Below, in pieces: positions 26,675-34,593 of a stretch of 64,000 nucleotides of DNA. The first letter of the stretch is position 1. Every line of letters starts with the position of its first letter. The stretch covers positions 124,001 through 188,000 of the forward strand of contig NZ_JAHVDV010000004.1 of the NCBI RefSeq assembly GCF_051486985.1. Direction: 5' to 3'. Below the pieces are notes generated by a model, which saw only the letters and a list, made by a program, of their open reading frames with translations, was not told the DNA's origin and searched no databases. This stretch comes from CBFFRJ01 sp051486985. Its GTDB lineage: Bacteria; Pseudomonadota; Gammaproteobacteria; Enterobacterales; Enterobacteriaceae. The position numbers were made by a program, and so were the translations under genes.

Positions 26675-26756
26675 TTCTTCAGGCGCTTAATGAAGTAAGT
26701 AACCGGAAGAGATGCTGGCGGCCAATGCCCATGCAACCTGAAGTATGACGGGTATA
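26630..26756. repeat. ERIC (IRU) element inside sgrS/sgrT
   Basis: A 127-bp element matching the enterobacterial repetitive intergenic consensus. The left end has ACCCT then AATAATTCG and TTGCAG, followed by GGCGGCAAGTGAGTGA and AAGTAAGT; the right end is ATGCAACCTGAAGTATGA followed by CGGGTATA. The length equals the full-length ERIC size. The central hairpin is kept although its bases have changed: TCTTC (26676-26680) pairs with GAAGA (26706-26710), GG with CC, and CTTA (26686-26689) with TAAG (26696-26699). It lies between the sgrT core and the mRNA-pairing region. Confidence 0.88.
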
Positions 26757-26808
26757 AACCCTGAATCGCAGCCATCATGTGTGACTGAGTATTGGTGCGA
26801 ATCACCAC

Positions 26809-26837
26809 GCCAGCAGGTATCATCTGCTGGCTTTTTT
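26809..26837 (+). terminator. SgrS intrinsic terminator
   Basis: Eight-bp perfect stem GCCAGCAG/CTGCTGGC with a 7-nt loop and six T residues (26832-26837). It separates sgrS from setA; some read-through into setA, 25 nt downstream, is known in E. coli. Confidence 0.9.
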
Positions 26838-26862
26838 CGTTTCTACGCATGGAAGGATCTTT

Positions 26863-28041
26863 ATGCTCTGGTTGATGACGATGGGACGCCGCCTGAATGG
26901 GGTTTACCTCGCTTTTATGATGGTCGCGTTTATGATTGGGGTGGCGGGGGCGCTGCAGGCACCCACCCTTAGTCTGTTTCTCAGCCGCGAAGTGGGCGTG
27001 GAGCCCTTCTGGGTAGGCTTGTTTTACACCGTGAACGCTATCGCCGGGATTGCGGTAAGCCTGGCGCTGGCAAAGCGGTCTGACCGGCAGGGCGACAGGC
27101 GCAAACTGATTATGTTCTGCTGTCTGATGGCGGTGGGGAATGCGCTGCTGTTTGCCTTCAATCGCCATTATCTGACGCTCATCACCTGTGGCGTTTTCCT
27201 GGCGTCGCTTGCCAGTACGGCAATGCCGCAACTCTTCGCCCTGGCGCGTGAGTATGCGGATAATTCTGCCCGCGAAGTGGTGATGTTTAGTTCCATCATG
27301 CGTGCGCAGATTTCTGTAGCCTGGGTGATTGGGCCGCCGCTGGCGTTTATGCTGGCGCTCAATTATGGCTTCACTACCATGTACGTTATTGCCGCCGGGA
27401 TATTCGTGATTAGCCTGGTGATGATGGCGTGCTGGTTGCCCTCGGTGGCGCGTGTTGAACAGCCGACCGATGTACCCGTGACCCGGATCAGTGGCTGGAG
27501 CGATAAAAATGTGCGCATGCTGTTTATCGCCTCCACGCTTATGTGGACCTGCAACACCATGTACATCATCGACATGCCGTTATGGATTAGTACGGTACTT
27601 GGGCTGCCCGACAGCCTGGCCGGTGTGCTGATGGGGACTGCCGCAGGGCTTGAAATTCCGGCGATGATCCTGGCGGGTTACTACGTTAAGCGTTTTGGTA
27701 AACGCAAAATGATGGTCGGCGCTGTCGGGGCGGGCGTGCTGTTCTACGCGGGTTTGTTGATGTTCCATAGCCACGAAGCCTTGCTGGGCCTGCAAATTTT
27801 TAATGCCATTTTCATCGGCATTATCGCCGGGATTGGCATGCTGTGGTTCCAGGATCTGATGCCGGGTCGTGCAGGTTCAGCCACTACGCTTTTTACTAAC
27901 AGCATCTCGACGGGCGTAATTCTGGCGGGGGTTATTCAGGGCGCACTGGCGCAGAGTTATGGCCATGCCTCGGTGTACTGGGTTATTGCCGGGTTGTCGC
28001 TGGTGACGCTTTTTCTGACCAGTCGGGTGAAAGATATCTGA
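26863..28041 (+). CDS. setA: Sugar efflux transporter SetA
   Basis: Major facilitator superfamily exporter of glucose and lactose analogues. The 392-residue protein has about twelve transmembrane helices and the MFS loop motif KRSDRQGDRRK between helices 2 and 3. It follows sgrS directly, as in E. coli where sgrST-setA is co-transcribed and relieves phosphosugar stress. It starts at ATG 26863, 25 nt after the SgrS terminator. It ends with a hairpin (TGACGCCG/CGGCGTCA, 28039-28058) that includes its stop codon. Confidence 0.96.
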   Translation: MLWLMTMGRRLNGVYLAFMMVAFMIGVAGALQAPTLSLFLSREVGVEPFWVGLFYTVNAIAGIAVSLALAKRSDRQGDRRKLIMFCCLMAVGNALLFAFNRHYLTLITCGVFLASLASTAMPQLFALAREYADNSAREVVMFSSIMRAQISVAWVIGPPLAFMLALNYGFTTMYVIAAGIFVISLVMMACWLPSVARVEQPTDVPVTRISGWSDKNVRMLFIASTLMWTCNTMYIIDMPLWISTVLGLPDSLAGVLMGTAAGLEIPAMILAGYYVKRFGKRKMMVGAVGAGVLFYAGLLMFHSHEALLGLQIFNAIFIGIIAGIGMLWFQDLMPGRAGSATTLFTNSISTGVILAGVIQGALAQSYGHASVYWVIAGLSLVTLFLTSRVKDI

Positions 28042-28058
28042 CGCCGTTTCCGGCGTCA
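28039..28058 (+). terminator. Hairpin at the end of setA
   Basis: Perfect 8-bp stem TGACGCCG (28039-28046) with CGGCGTCA (28051-28058) around TTTC; the setA TGA is its first three bases. There is no T-run after it, so it is a weak terminator or a 3'-end stabiliser. Confidence 0.4.
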
Positions 28059-28120
28059 GGCGGTCGGCGGCGATCGGTCAGTGGCATTTACCCCTGAAGC
28101 CGCCCGCTTTCAGGCTGCTT

Positions 28121-28876
28121 TCAGGAGAGGATATCCATCATTTCACGCAGTTGGGCAAGGGCTATCTGACCGGGCGCTGACGCCTGACCCACGGTGCCGA
28201 AGGTCATGGCCGAACCAAAGAGACGTCCGGTAACACGACTCAGTCCCCCCATTTTTGCCATTGACATGGTGATGACAGGGCGCGTTGCATACTTCTCTTT
28301 CATCGTCAGCGTGGCGGACAATAGCGTCAGCACATCCTGCGGGGTCTGGGGCATCACGGCCATTTTCGGCAAGTCAGCCCCCAGGTCCTGCATCCGTCGC
28401 AAGCGATAGATGATCTCCTCCTGCGGCGGCGTTTTATGGAAGTCATGGTTACTCATGACAACTTTTACCCCTGCGGCATGAGCGACATCAACGATCGCGC
28501 GGATGTGCCCTTCATCATTAAAGAGCTCAATATCAATTAAATCGACCAGCCCGCTCTCTGCCGCCAGGCGGTTGAGTTCAAAGTAGGCTTCATCACTAAG
28601 CTCTGTTTCACCGCCTTCGCGTTTGCTACGAAAGGTAAAGAGCAGCGGGATGTCGGGCACTATCTGGCGAATAGCAGTAAGCGCCTGGTGTACCTGCTCC
28701 GCGTCACTCACCTGAGCGAAATGATCAACCCGCCATTCAATCAGATCCGCGCCTGCATTCGTGAGGGAAACAGCGCTGGTTTTTATCTGTTCCAGCGTTT
28801 TGCCAGTTAAAGGGACGCAAATCAGCGTACAGCCTTCCTGGAAGGTGATGTTTTTAACATTTACCGTTTGGGTCAT
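28121..28876 (-). CDS. aroD: Type I 3-dehydroquinate dehydratase (AroD family)
   Basis: Converts 3-dehydroquinate to 3-dehydroshikimate through a Schiff-base lysine; normally step three of the shikimate pathway. The 251-residue protein keeps the active-site set: EWRVDHF, Glu in DLIDIELF, His in VMSNHDFHKTP and Lys in LPKMAVMPQ, plus ITMSMAKMG and GSAMTFG near the C-terminus. It is clearly diverged from E. coli AroD as I recall it. I start it at ATG 28874-28876 (MTQTVNVK); ATG 28886-28888 is possible. E. coli has no gene here between setA and leuD. Whether this is the only aroD in the genome or a second copy cannot be told from the window. Confidence 0.88.
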   Translation of the reverse strand: MTQTVNVKNITFQEGCTLICVPLTGKTLEQIKTSAVSLTNAGADLIEWRVDHFAQVSDAEQVHQALTAIRQIVPDIPLLFTFRSKREGGETELSDEAYFELNRLAAESGLVDLIDIELFNDEGHIRAIVDVAHAAGVKVVMSNHDFHKTPPQEEIIYRLRRMQDLGADLPKMAVMPQTPQDVLTLLSATLTMKEKYATRPVITMSMAKMGGLSRVTGRLFGSAMTFGTVGQASAPGQIALAQLREMMDILS

Positions 28877-29066
28877 CTTGGTATCCATTATTCTTTTCGC
28901 TGTGCTTTCAGGCCATCCGGACAGCATGCACCTGAAAGTGACGATAACCGATGTGCAGGGCGATCACAAAGCCGATGACGGCAATAATCAAATCAAAAGC
29001 GTTGACCATAAACGGTCTGGGAAAAGGGAAAAAGGGTGCTTTGATTTCAGCAAATTTGCTGCCAAC

Positions 29067-29089
29067 AAAAAACCCGGCGCTGGGCCGGG
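29067..29089 (-). terminator. leuABCD operon terminator
   Basis: On the minus strand, about 20 nt past the leuD stop: stem CCCGGC/GCCGGG (29073-29078 with 29084-29089), 5-nt loop, then six T residues (A-run 29067-29072 on the plus strand). It separates leuD from the downstream aroD-like gene, which therefore probably has its own promoter. Confidence 0.85.
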
Positions 29090-29108
29090 CTAAAGAGGAG
29101 TTATCCAC

Positions 29109-29714
29109 TCAGTTCATAAAAGCAGGTTGTTTTTGCTCATAAGCCGCAATCGCATCTTCATGCTGTAAGGTCAGACCGATGCTGTCCAGACCATTGAGCA
29201 TGCAGTGACGACGGAACGGGTCAATCGTAAAGCTGTAGCTCTTCTCACCCGCTTTCACTACCTGAGCCTCCAGATCGACCTCAAACGAGATGCCCGGATT
29301 GGCCTGAACCAGTTTGAACAGTTCGTCGACCTCTTCATCACTCAGCTTTATCGGCAGCAGTTGGTTATTAAAACTGTTGCCGTAAAAGATGTCCGCGAAG
29401 CTTGGGGCAATCACGGTTTTAAAGCCGTAATCGGTTAATGCCCAGGGCGCATGCTCACGGGAAGAGCCGCAGCCGAAGTTTTCCCGCGCTAACAGAATCG
29501 ACGCCCCTTTATATTCCGGGAAGTTCAGGACGAATTCCGGATCAGGCACTTCGCCTTTATCATCGAGGAAACGCCAGTCGTTGAACAGATGTGCACCAAA
29601 ACCCGTACGCGTCACCTTCTGTAAAAACTGCTTGGGAATAATAGCGTCTGTATCGACGTTGGCGGCATCCAGAGGGACAACCAGGCCGGTGTGTTGAGTA
29701 TATTTTTCTGCCAT
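29109..29714 (-). CDS. leuD: 3-isopropylmalate dehydratase small subunit
   Basis: With LeuC forms the isomerase that interconverts 2- and 3-isopropylmalate in leucine synthesis. The 201-residue aconitase-swivel domain has the signatures DTDAIIPKQFL and FGCGSSREHAPWAL. It starts 12 nt after the leuC stop and is the last gene of the leu operon, ending just before an intrinsic terminator. Confidence 0.98.
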   Translation of the reverse strand: MAEKYTQHTGLVVPLDAANVDTDAIIPKQFLQKVTRTGFGAHLFNDWRFLDDKGEVPDPEFVLNFPEYKGASILLARENFGCGSSREHAPWALTDYGFKTVIAPSFADIFYGNSFNNQLLPIKLSDEEVDELFKLVQANPGISFEVDLEAQVVKAGEKSYSFTIDPFRRHCMLNGLDSIGLTLQHEDAIAAYEQKQPAFMN

Positions 29715-29726
29715 GATTATCTCCTG

Positions 29727-31124
29727 TTACAAGCTACGAACGTCAGCAAAATGGCCACTCACTGCGGCGGCGGCGGCCATTGCCGGGCTCACCAGATGGG
29801 TGCGACCGCCACGGCCCTGACGGCCTTCAAAGTTTCGGTTACTGGTGGATGCGCAACGTTCACCCGGATTCAGGCGGTCGTTGTTCATTGCCAGGCACAT
29901 GGAGCAGCCCGGCAGACGCCACTCAAAGCCCGCTTCGATGAAAATTTTGTCCAGCCCTTCCGCTTCCGCCTGTGCTTTCACCGGGCCAGAGCCTGGCACC
30001 ACCAGCGCCTGAACGCCGGGTGCCACTTTACGTCCTCTCGCCACTTCTGCTGCGGCACGCAAATCTTCAATGCGCGAGTTGGTACAGGAACCAATGAAGA
30101 CTTTATCAATAGCCACTGAAGTCAGCGGGACACCAGGCTGCAGGCCCATATAGGCCAGCGCTTTTTCGGCTGAGGCCCGTTCAACCGGATCGGCAAACGA
30201 AGCCGGATCGGGAATGTTGTCGTTAACGGAGATAACCTGACCCGGATTAGTGCCCCAGGTCACCTGGGGGGCAATGTCTTCGGCTTGCAGTGTGACTACC
30301 GTATCGAAGACGGCGCCGTCATCGGTTTTCAGGGTCTTCCAGTACTCCACCGCATCGTCAAAGTCTTTGCCCTTAGGCGCATGCAGACGGCCTTTCACGT
30401 AATTGAAAGTAGTTTCATCCGGTGCGACCAGACCGGCCTTGGCCCCCATTTCGATGGCCATGTTGCATAAGGTCATGCGGCCTTCCATGCTCAGCGCCTG
30501 AATGGCCTCGCCACAGAATTCCACTACGTGACCCGTACCGCCGGCGCTGCCGGTAGTGCCGATAATGGCCAGCACGATATCTTTGGCGGTGATGCCTGCT
30601 GGCGCTTTGCCCTGGACTTCAATCTTCATGGTTCTGGCGCGGCCCTGTTTCAGGGTCTGGGTTGCCAGAACGTGTTCAACTTCTGAGGTGCCGATCCCGA
30701 ATGCCAGCGCACCAAACGCACCGTGAGTGGCGGTGTGAGAGTCGCCACAGACGATGGTCATGCCCGGCAGCGTGACGCCCTGTTCCGGCCCCATCACGTG
30801 AACAATGCCCTGATACGGATGGTTCAGGTCATACAGCTCAACGCCGAACTCTTTACAGTTTTTAATCAGTTCCTGCATCTGGATACGCGCCATTTCACCA
30901 GACGCGTTGATGTCTTTGGTCTGCGTGGAGACGTTGTGATCCATGGTGGCGAAAGTTTTGCCAGGCTGGCGCACCGGACGATTGTGCGCACGCAGGCCAT
31001 CGAACGCCTGGGGTGAGGTTACTTCATGCACCAGATGACGGTCGATATATAACAGTGGGGTTTCGTTGGGCGCTTCGTGGACAACGTGCGCATCAAACAA
31101 TTTTTCGTATAACGTTTTAGCCAT
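29727..31124 (-). CDS. leuC: 3-isopropylmalate dehydratase large subunit
   Basis: Catalytic large subunit, of the aconitase family, binding a [4Fe-4S] cluster. The 465-residue protein has the cluster cysteines in GSCTNSRIEDL and GCSMCLAMNND, and the substrate-binding VCGDSHTATHGAFGALAFGIG. It starts 2 nt after the leuB stop, so translation is coupled. Length is within one residue of the E. coli protein. Confidence 0.98.
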   Translation of the reverse strand: MAKTLYEKLFDAHVVHEAPNETPLLYIDRHLVHEVTSPQAFDGLRAHNRPVRQPGKTFATMDHNVSTQTKDINASGEMARIQMQELIKNCKEFGVELYDLNHPYQGIVHVMGPEQGVTLPGMTIVCGDSHTATHGAFGALAFGIGTSEVEHVLATQTLKQGRARTMKIEVQGKAPAGITAKDIVLAIIGTTGSAGGTGHVVEFCGEAIQALSMEGRMTLCNMAIEMGAKAGLVAPDETTFNYVKGRLHAPKGKDFDDAVEYWKTLKTDDGAVFDTVVTLQAEDIAPQVTWGTNPGQVISVNDNIPDPASFADPVERASAEKALAYMGLQPGVPLTSVAIDKVFIGSCTNSRIEDLRAAAEVARGRKVAPGVQALVVPGSGPVKAQAEAEGLDKIFIEAGFEWRLPGCSMCLAMNNDRLNPGERCASTSNRNFEGRQGRGGRTHLVSPAMAAAAAVSGHFADVRSL

Positions 31125-31126
31125 GA

Positions 31127-32218
31127 TTACACCCCTTCGGCGACATAACGGGCGATGACGTCACCCATTTCATCGGTACTGACGGCGGCGGCACCACGGG
31201 CTAAATCGCCGGTGCGTACCCCCTCTTCTAATGCGCGGTTTATAGCACTTTCAATCGCGGTGGCAGCGTCGTCTGCCCCCAGGCTATAGCGCAGCAGCAG
31301 CGCCAGGGAGAGGATTTGCGCGATCGGATTAGCAATATTTTTGCCTGCGATATCGGGTGCGGAGCCGCCAGCAGGTTCATACAGACCAAAGCCTTGTTCA
31401 TTCAGGCTGGCAGAGGGCAGCATGCCCATAGAGCCTGTGATCATGGCGCACTCATCAGAGAGAATATCGCCAAACAGGTTGGAACACAGCAGCACGTCGA
31501 ACTGGGACGGATCTTTAATCAGCTGCATGGTGGCGTTGTCGATATACATGTGTGTCAGTTCAACGTCCGGGTACGCCTGCGCCACTTCATTAACAATCTC
31601 ACGCCACAGCAGGGAGGTTTGCAGGACGTTGGCTTTGTCAATGGAGTGCACTTTTTTGCGGCGCTTGCGCGCAGATTCGAAGGCGATACGCGCAATACGC
31701 TCAATTTCGAAACGGTGATAGACCTCGGTATCGAACGCTTTCTCATGCTGACCGCTGCCTTCACGACCTTTCGGCTGGCCGAAATAGATGCCGCCCGTCA
31801 GTTCGCGTACACACAAAATGTCAAAGCCGTTTGCAGCGATATCGGCGCGCAGCGGGCAGAAGCCTTCCAGCCCCTGATACAGTTTTGCCGGACGCAGGTT
31901 ACTGAACAATTTGAAATGTTTACGCAGGGGCAGCAGGGCGCCACGCTCCGGCTGCTGTGCCGGCGGCAGGTTTTCCCACTTTGGTCCGCCGACGGAGCCA
32001 AACAGGATGGCATCGGCCTGCTCGCAGCCTTCTACCGTTGCCTGCGGCAGCGGATTACCGTGACGATCGATGGCGATGCCGCCGACGTCATAGTGGCTGG
32101 TGGTGATACGCATATCGAAACGGTTACGAACGGCTTCCAGAACTTTCAGGGCTTGCGCCATCACTTCCGGGCCAATGCCATCTCCCGGCAAAACAGCAAT
32201 ATGAGCGTTCTTCGACAT
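31127..32218 (-). CDS. leuB: 3-isopropylmalate dehydrogenase
   Basis: NAD-dependent oxidative decarboxylation of 3-isopropylmalate to 2-ketoisocaproate. The 363-residue protein starts at ATG 32216-32218, sharing one base with the leuA TGA; a GTG one codon upstream is also open but ATG matches E. coli. It has VLPGDGIGPEV at the N-terminus, the substrate-binding LRPAKLYQGL region, metal aspartates in NLFGDILSDECA and the NAD loop GSAPDIAGKNIANP. Confidence 0.98.
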   Translation of the reverse strand: MSKNAHIAVLPGDGIGPEVMAQALKVLEAVRNRFDMRITTSHYDVGGIAIDRHGNPLPQATVEGCEQADAILFGSVGGPKWENLPPAQQPERGALLPLRKHFKLFSNLRPAKLYQGLEGFCPLRADIAANGFDILCVRELTGGIYFGQPKGREGSGQHEKAFDTEVYHRFEIERIARIAFESARKRRKKVHSIDKANVLQTSLLWREIVNEVAQAYPDVELTHMYIDNATMQLIKDPSQFDVLLCSNLFGDILSDECAMITGSMGMLPSASLNEQGFGLYEPAGGSAPDIAGKNIANPIAQILSLALLLRYSLGADDAATAIESAINRALEEGVRTGDLARGAAAVSTDEMGDVIARYVAEGV

Positions 32219-33795
32219 CACACAGTTTCCTTGTTGTTTTCTTTATTTTGAGCTTTGCGTTGCAACTCTTTTTCGACTTCGGCGGCGCGCCAGATGTTGT
32301 TCAGGACGTGAACCATCGCCTTCGCGGAGGATTCAACGATATCCGTTGCCAGGCCTACGCCGTGGAAACGGCGGCCGTAGTAGTTCACCACGATATCAAC
32401 CTGACCTAATGCATCTTTACCCTGGCCTTTAGCATTGAGATCGTATTTGACCAGTTCAATGTCATAACCGGTGATGCGATTTATCGCCTGATAGACAGCA
32501 TCTACCGGCCCGTTGCCATTGGCGGCTTCCGCTTTCGTTTCTTCGCCACAGGCTAATTTCACTGAGGCGGTAGCAATATCGCTGGAGCCGGACTGCACGC
32601 TGAAGTAATCCAGACGGAAATGCTCTGGCTCTTCCTGCTGTTTATTGATAAATGCCAGGGCTTCCAGATCGTAATCAAAGACCTGGCCTTTTTTATCTGC
32701 CAGTTTCAGGAAGGCGTCGTACAGATGATCCATGTTGTAGTCGCTCTCCTGGTAACCCATCTCTTCCATGCGGTGTTTCACTGCCGCACGGCCGGAACGT
32801 GAAGTCAGGTTCAACTGGACCTGATTCAGGCCAATGGATTCCGGGGTCATAATTTCGTAGTTTTCGCGGTTTTTCAGCACGCCATCCTGGTGAATACCAG
32901 AGGAGTGGGCGAAAGCGCCAGTGCCGACAATGGCTTTGTTGGCCGGAACCGGCATGTTGCAAATCTGGCTGACGGTCTGGCTGGTACGCCAGATTTCATG
33001 ATGATTAATGCGGGTGTGCACATTCATAATATCTTTGCGCACCTTGATGGCCATGATGACCTCTTCCAGCGAACAGTTACCGGCACGTTCACCGATACCG
33101 TTCATCGCGCCTTCAACCTGGCGAGCTCCCGCGTGAACGGCGGCAATGGCGTTGCCGACGGCCAGACCCAGGTCATCGTGGGTGTGAACCGAGATAATCG
33201 CCTGATCGATATTGGGCACGCGTTCATACAGACCAGTGATGATATTGGCGAACTCAAAAGGCATGGTATAGCCGACGGTATCAGGAATGTTAATGGTCTT
33301 CGCGCCAGCGGTAATGGCGGCTTCGACTACGCGTGCCAGGTCAGCAATTGGTGTACGACCCGCATCTTCACATGAGAACTCCACATCGTCAGTGTAATTG
33401 CGTGCGCGCTTCACCATATAGACCGCGCGCTCAATCACCTCATCCAGCGTGCTGCGTAATTTGGTCGCAATGTGCATTGGCGAGGTGGCGATAAAGGTGT
33501 GAATACGAAAGGCTTCGGCAACTTTCAGCGACTCGGCAGCGACATCAATATCTTTTTCTACGCAACGGGCCAGCGCGCAAACGCGGCTGTTTTTCACCTG
33601 GCGGGCGATAGTTTGCACGGATTCGAAATCGCCTGGGGAGGAGACCGGGAAACCGACTTCCATCACGTCCACACCCATACGCTCCAGCGCCAGAGCGATC
33701 TGCAGTTTCTCTTTCACGCTCAGGCTTGCCTGTAATGCCTGTTCACCATCACGTAAGGTGGTATCGAAAATAATGACTTGTTGTTGCTGGCTCAT
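32218..33795 (-). CDS. leuA: 2-isopropylmalate synthase
   Basis: Condenses acetyl-CoA with 2-ketoisovalerate, the first committed and leucine-inhibited step. The 525-residue protein has the catalytic barrel (FDTTLRDGEQ at the N-terminus and the metal-binding SVHTHDDLGLAVGN) and a C-terminal LeuA dimer domain that binds leucine. First structural gene after the leuL leader, from which it is separated by an attenuator. Confidence 0.98.
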   Translation of the reverse strand: MSQQQQVIIFDTTLRDGEQALQASLSVKEKLQIALALERMGVDVMEVGFPVSSPGDFESVQTIARQVKNSRVCALARCVEKDIDVAAESLKVAEAFRIHTFIATSPMHIATKLRSTLDEVIERAVYMVKRARNYTDDVEFSCEDAGRTPIADLARVVEAAITAGAKTINIPDTVGYTMPFEFANIITGLYERVPNIDQAIISVHTHDDLGLAVGNAIAAVHAGARQVEGAMNGIGERAGNCSLEEVIMAIKVRKDIMNVHTRINHHEIWRTSQTVSQICNMPVPANKAIVGTGAFAHSSGIHQDGVLKNRENYEIMTPESIGLNQVQLNLTSRSGRAAVKHRMEEMGYQESDYNMDHLYDAFLKLADKKGQVFDYDLEALAFINKQQEEPEHFRLDYFSVQSGSSDIATASVKLACGEETKAEAANGNGPVDAVYQAINRITGYDIELVKYDLNAKGQGKDALGQVDIVVNYYGRRFHGVGLATDIVESSAKAMVHVLNNIWRAAEVEKELQRKAQNKENNKETV

Positions 33796-33836
33796 GGATT
33801 GGTCCTTGTCTCTTCAGGTCGCCTTGCTACGAGCAT

Positions 33837-33861
33837 AAAAAAACCCGCGCCAGGGCGCGGG
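33837..33861 (-). terminator. leu operon attenuator terminator
   Basis: Between leuL and leuA: stem CCCGCGC (33844-33850) with GCGCGGG (33855-33861), 4-nt loop and a seven-base T-run on the transcribed strand (33837-33843). Together with leuL and its leucine codons this forms the classic transcription attenuator: ribosome stalling when leucyl-tRNA is scarce should prevent this hairpin from forming. Confidence 0.9.
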
Positions 33862-33885
33862 TTTTTAGTGTTAACTGGAGGATGA

Positions 33886-33972
33886 TTAACGCTGAGCGTC
33901 GTCCACCGGTCTACCGCGCACACAGAATGCGTTTAGTAGTAGTAGACCGAGGAAGCGAACATTGCGAATCAT
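33886..33972 (-). CDS. leuL: leu operon leader peptide
   Basis: 28-residue leader peptide that begins MIRNVRFLGLLLLNA and includes four consecutive CTA leucine codons, the rare codon also used in the E. coli leader. I choose ATG 33970-33972 because GGAG lies 7 nt upstream; ATG 33976-33978 is only one base from GGAG. The peptide is a regulatory device sensing leucyl-tRNA supply for leuABCD. Confidence 0.9.
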   Translation of the reverse strand: MIRNVRFLGLLLLNAFCVRGRPVDDAQR

Positions 33973-34005
33973 GACCATGCTCCAGATGAATGCGTAATGC
34001 TATTA

Positions 34006-34034
34006 GTGGTACTGGATACGGAATTCAAAGTCAA
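34006..34034 (-). promoter_or_regulatory. leuLABCD promoter
   Basis: On the minus strand, -35 TTGACT (34029-34034) and a weak -10 TACCAC (34006-34011) separated by 17 nt. Spacing and surrounding sequence (GTATCCAGTA before the -10) resemble the E. coli leu promoter. Confidence 0.6.
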
Positions 34035-34593
34035 CCCTCTGTTCTGGAAAAGAAGGGGAAAGCAAGAAGCGCATCGATTCTGGTTTTAGCTAATCGTGCT
34101 GGTTTTAACGGGAAAAACAAAATAAGGTATTTGTGCTATTTCATACTTGCTGATCTTTGTTCCCTGAAGGCACATTCCCTTGCAACTGGCCATATCTTTA
34201 CACCCTTTTGTGGGCGTAAGTATCTCAATGAAATTGCATGAATAATAATAAAAATGTATCAGTGAAACTGAATAATAGGTCTAAATGATAAAATTAGGTT
34301 AAATTATGGTGTCCATGCTCTTTGAAATATTTTAGCAGGCTCGCATTTCTGATCCGTTTTCGCCGTATTGTGCATTCATTGAATTTATGATTTGATTTTC
34401 CACTATCGGTACCGGGAATTAATTAATGAAGATAAATGCGATCAGGCCGGGTGATAGGCTGAATGTATTTTACGTCTTTATATATTCCTATTTTATTGAA
34501 ATTCTCTTTTCCTCATCCTATATGCATGGTAAATCATATTTGTAGCGGTTATTGCTACCGGAAAAGGGATGGAGTTTGACAGTGGAGATGAAA
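34035..34593. other. AT-rich leuL-leuO intergenic region
   Basis: About 560 bp with no gene. It is strongly AT-rich, especially 34230-34300 and 34370-34545, against a GC-rich genome. It lies between the divergent leu promoter and leuO. In E. coli and Salmonella the same interval is silenced by H-NS and carries the leuO promoter with relay between the two genes; the composition fits this. I could not place a convincing leuO promoter. The short reading frame across 33990-34241 looks like noise. Confidence 0.5.

Larger units (their letters stand above)
26468..26837 (+). ncRNA. sgrS: Dual-function small RNA SgrS, enlarged
   Basis: Hfq-dependent RNA that pairs with ptsG and manXYZ mRNAs to stop sugar uptake during phosphosugar stress, and also encodes SgrT. 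The 5' end GATGAAAGCG matches E. coli. The seed GTGTGACTGAGTATTGGTG (26779-26797) and the small GGTG/CACC hairpin are conserved. The 3' terminator has stem GCCAGCAG (26809-26816) with CTGCTGGC (26824-26831) and a U-run to 26837, the Hfq-binding tail. Predicted length is about 370 nt against 227 nt in E. coli; the excess is mainly an ERIC repeat at 26630-26756. Confidence 0.92.

Noticed and set aside
26581..27231. 216-codon open frame antisense to sgrS and setA
   Set aside because: It spans an RNA gene, an ERIC repeat and part of setA on the opposite strand; no conserved domain is visible.
28908..29009. 33-residue hydrophobic reading frame between leuD and the aroD-like gene (MVNAFDLIIAVIGF...)
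   Set aside because: It could encode one membrane helix, but no ribosome-binding site precedes the ATG, it overlaps the probable leader of the aroD-like gene, and nothing supports translation.
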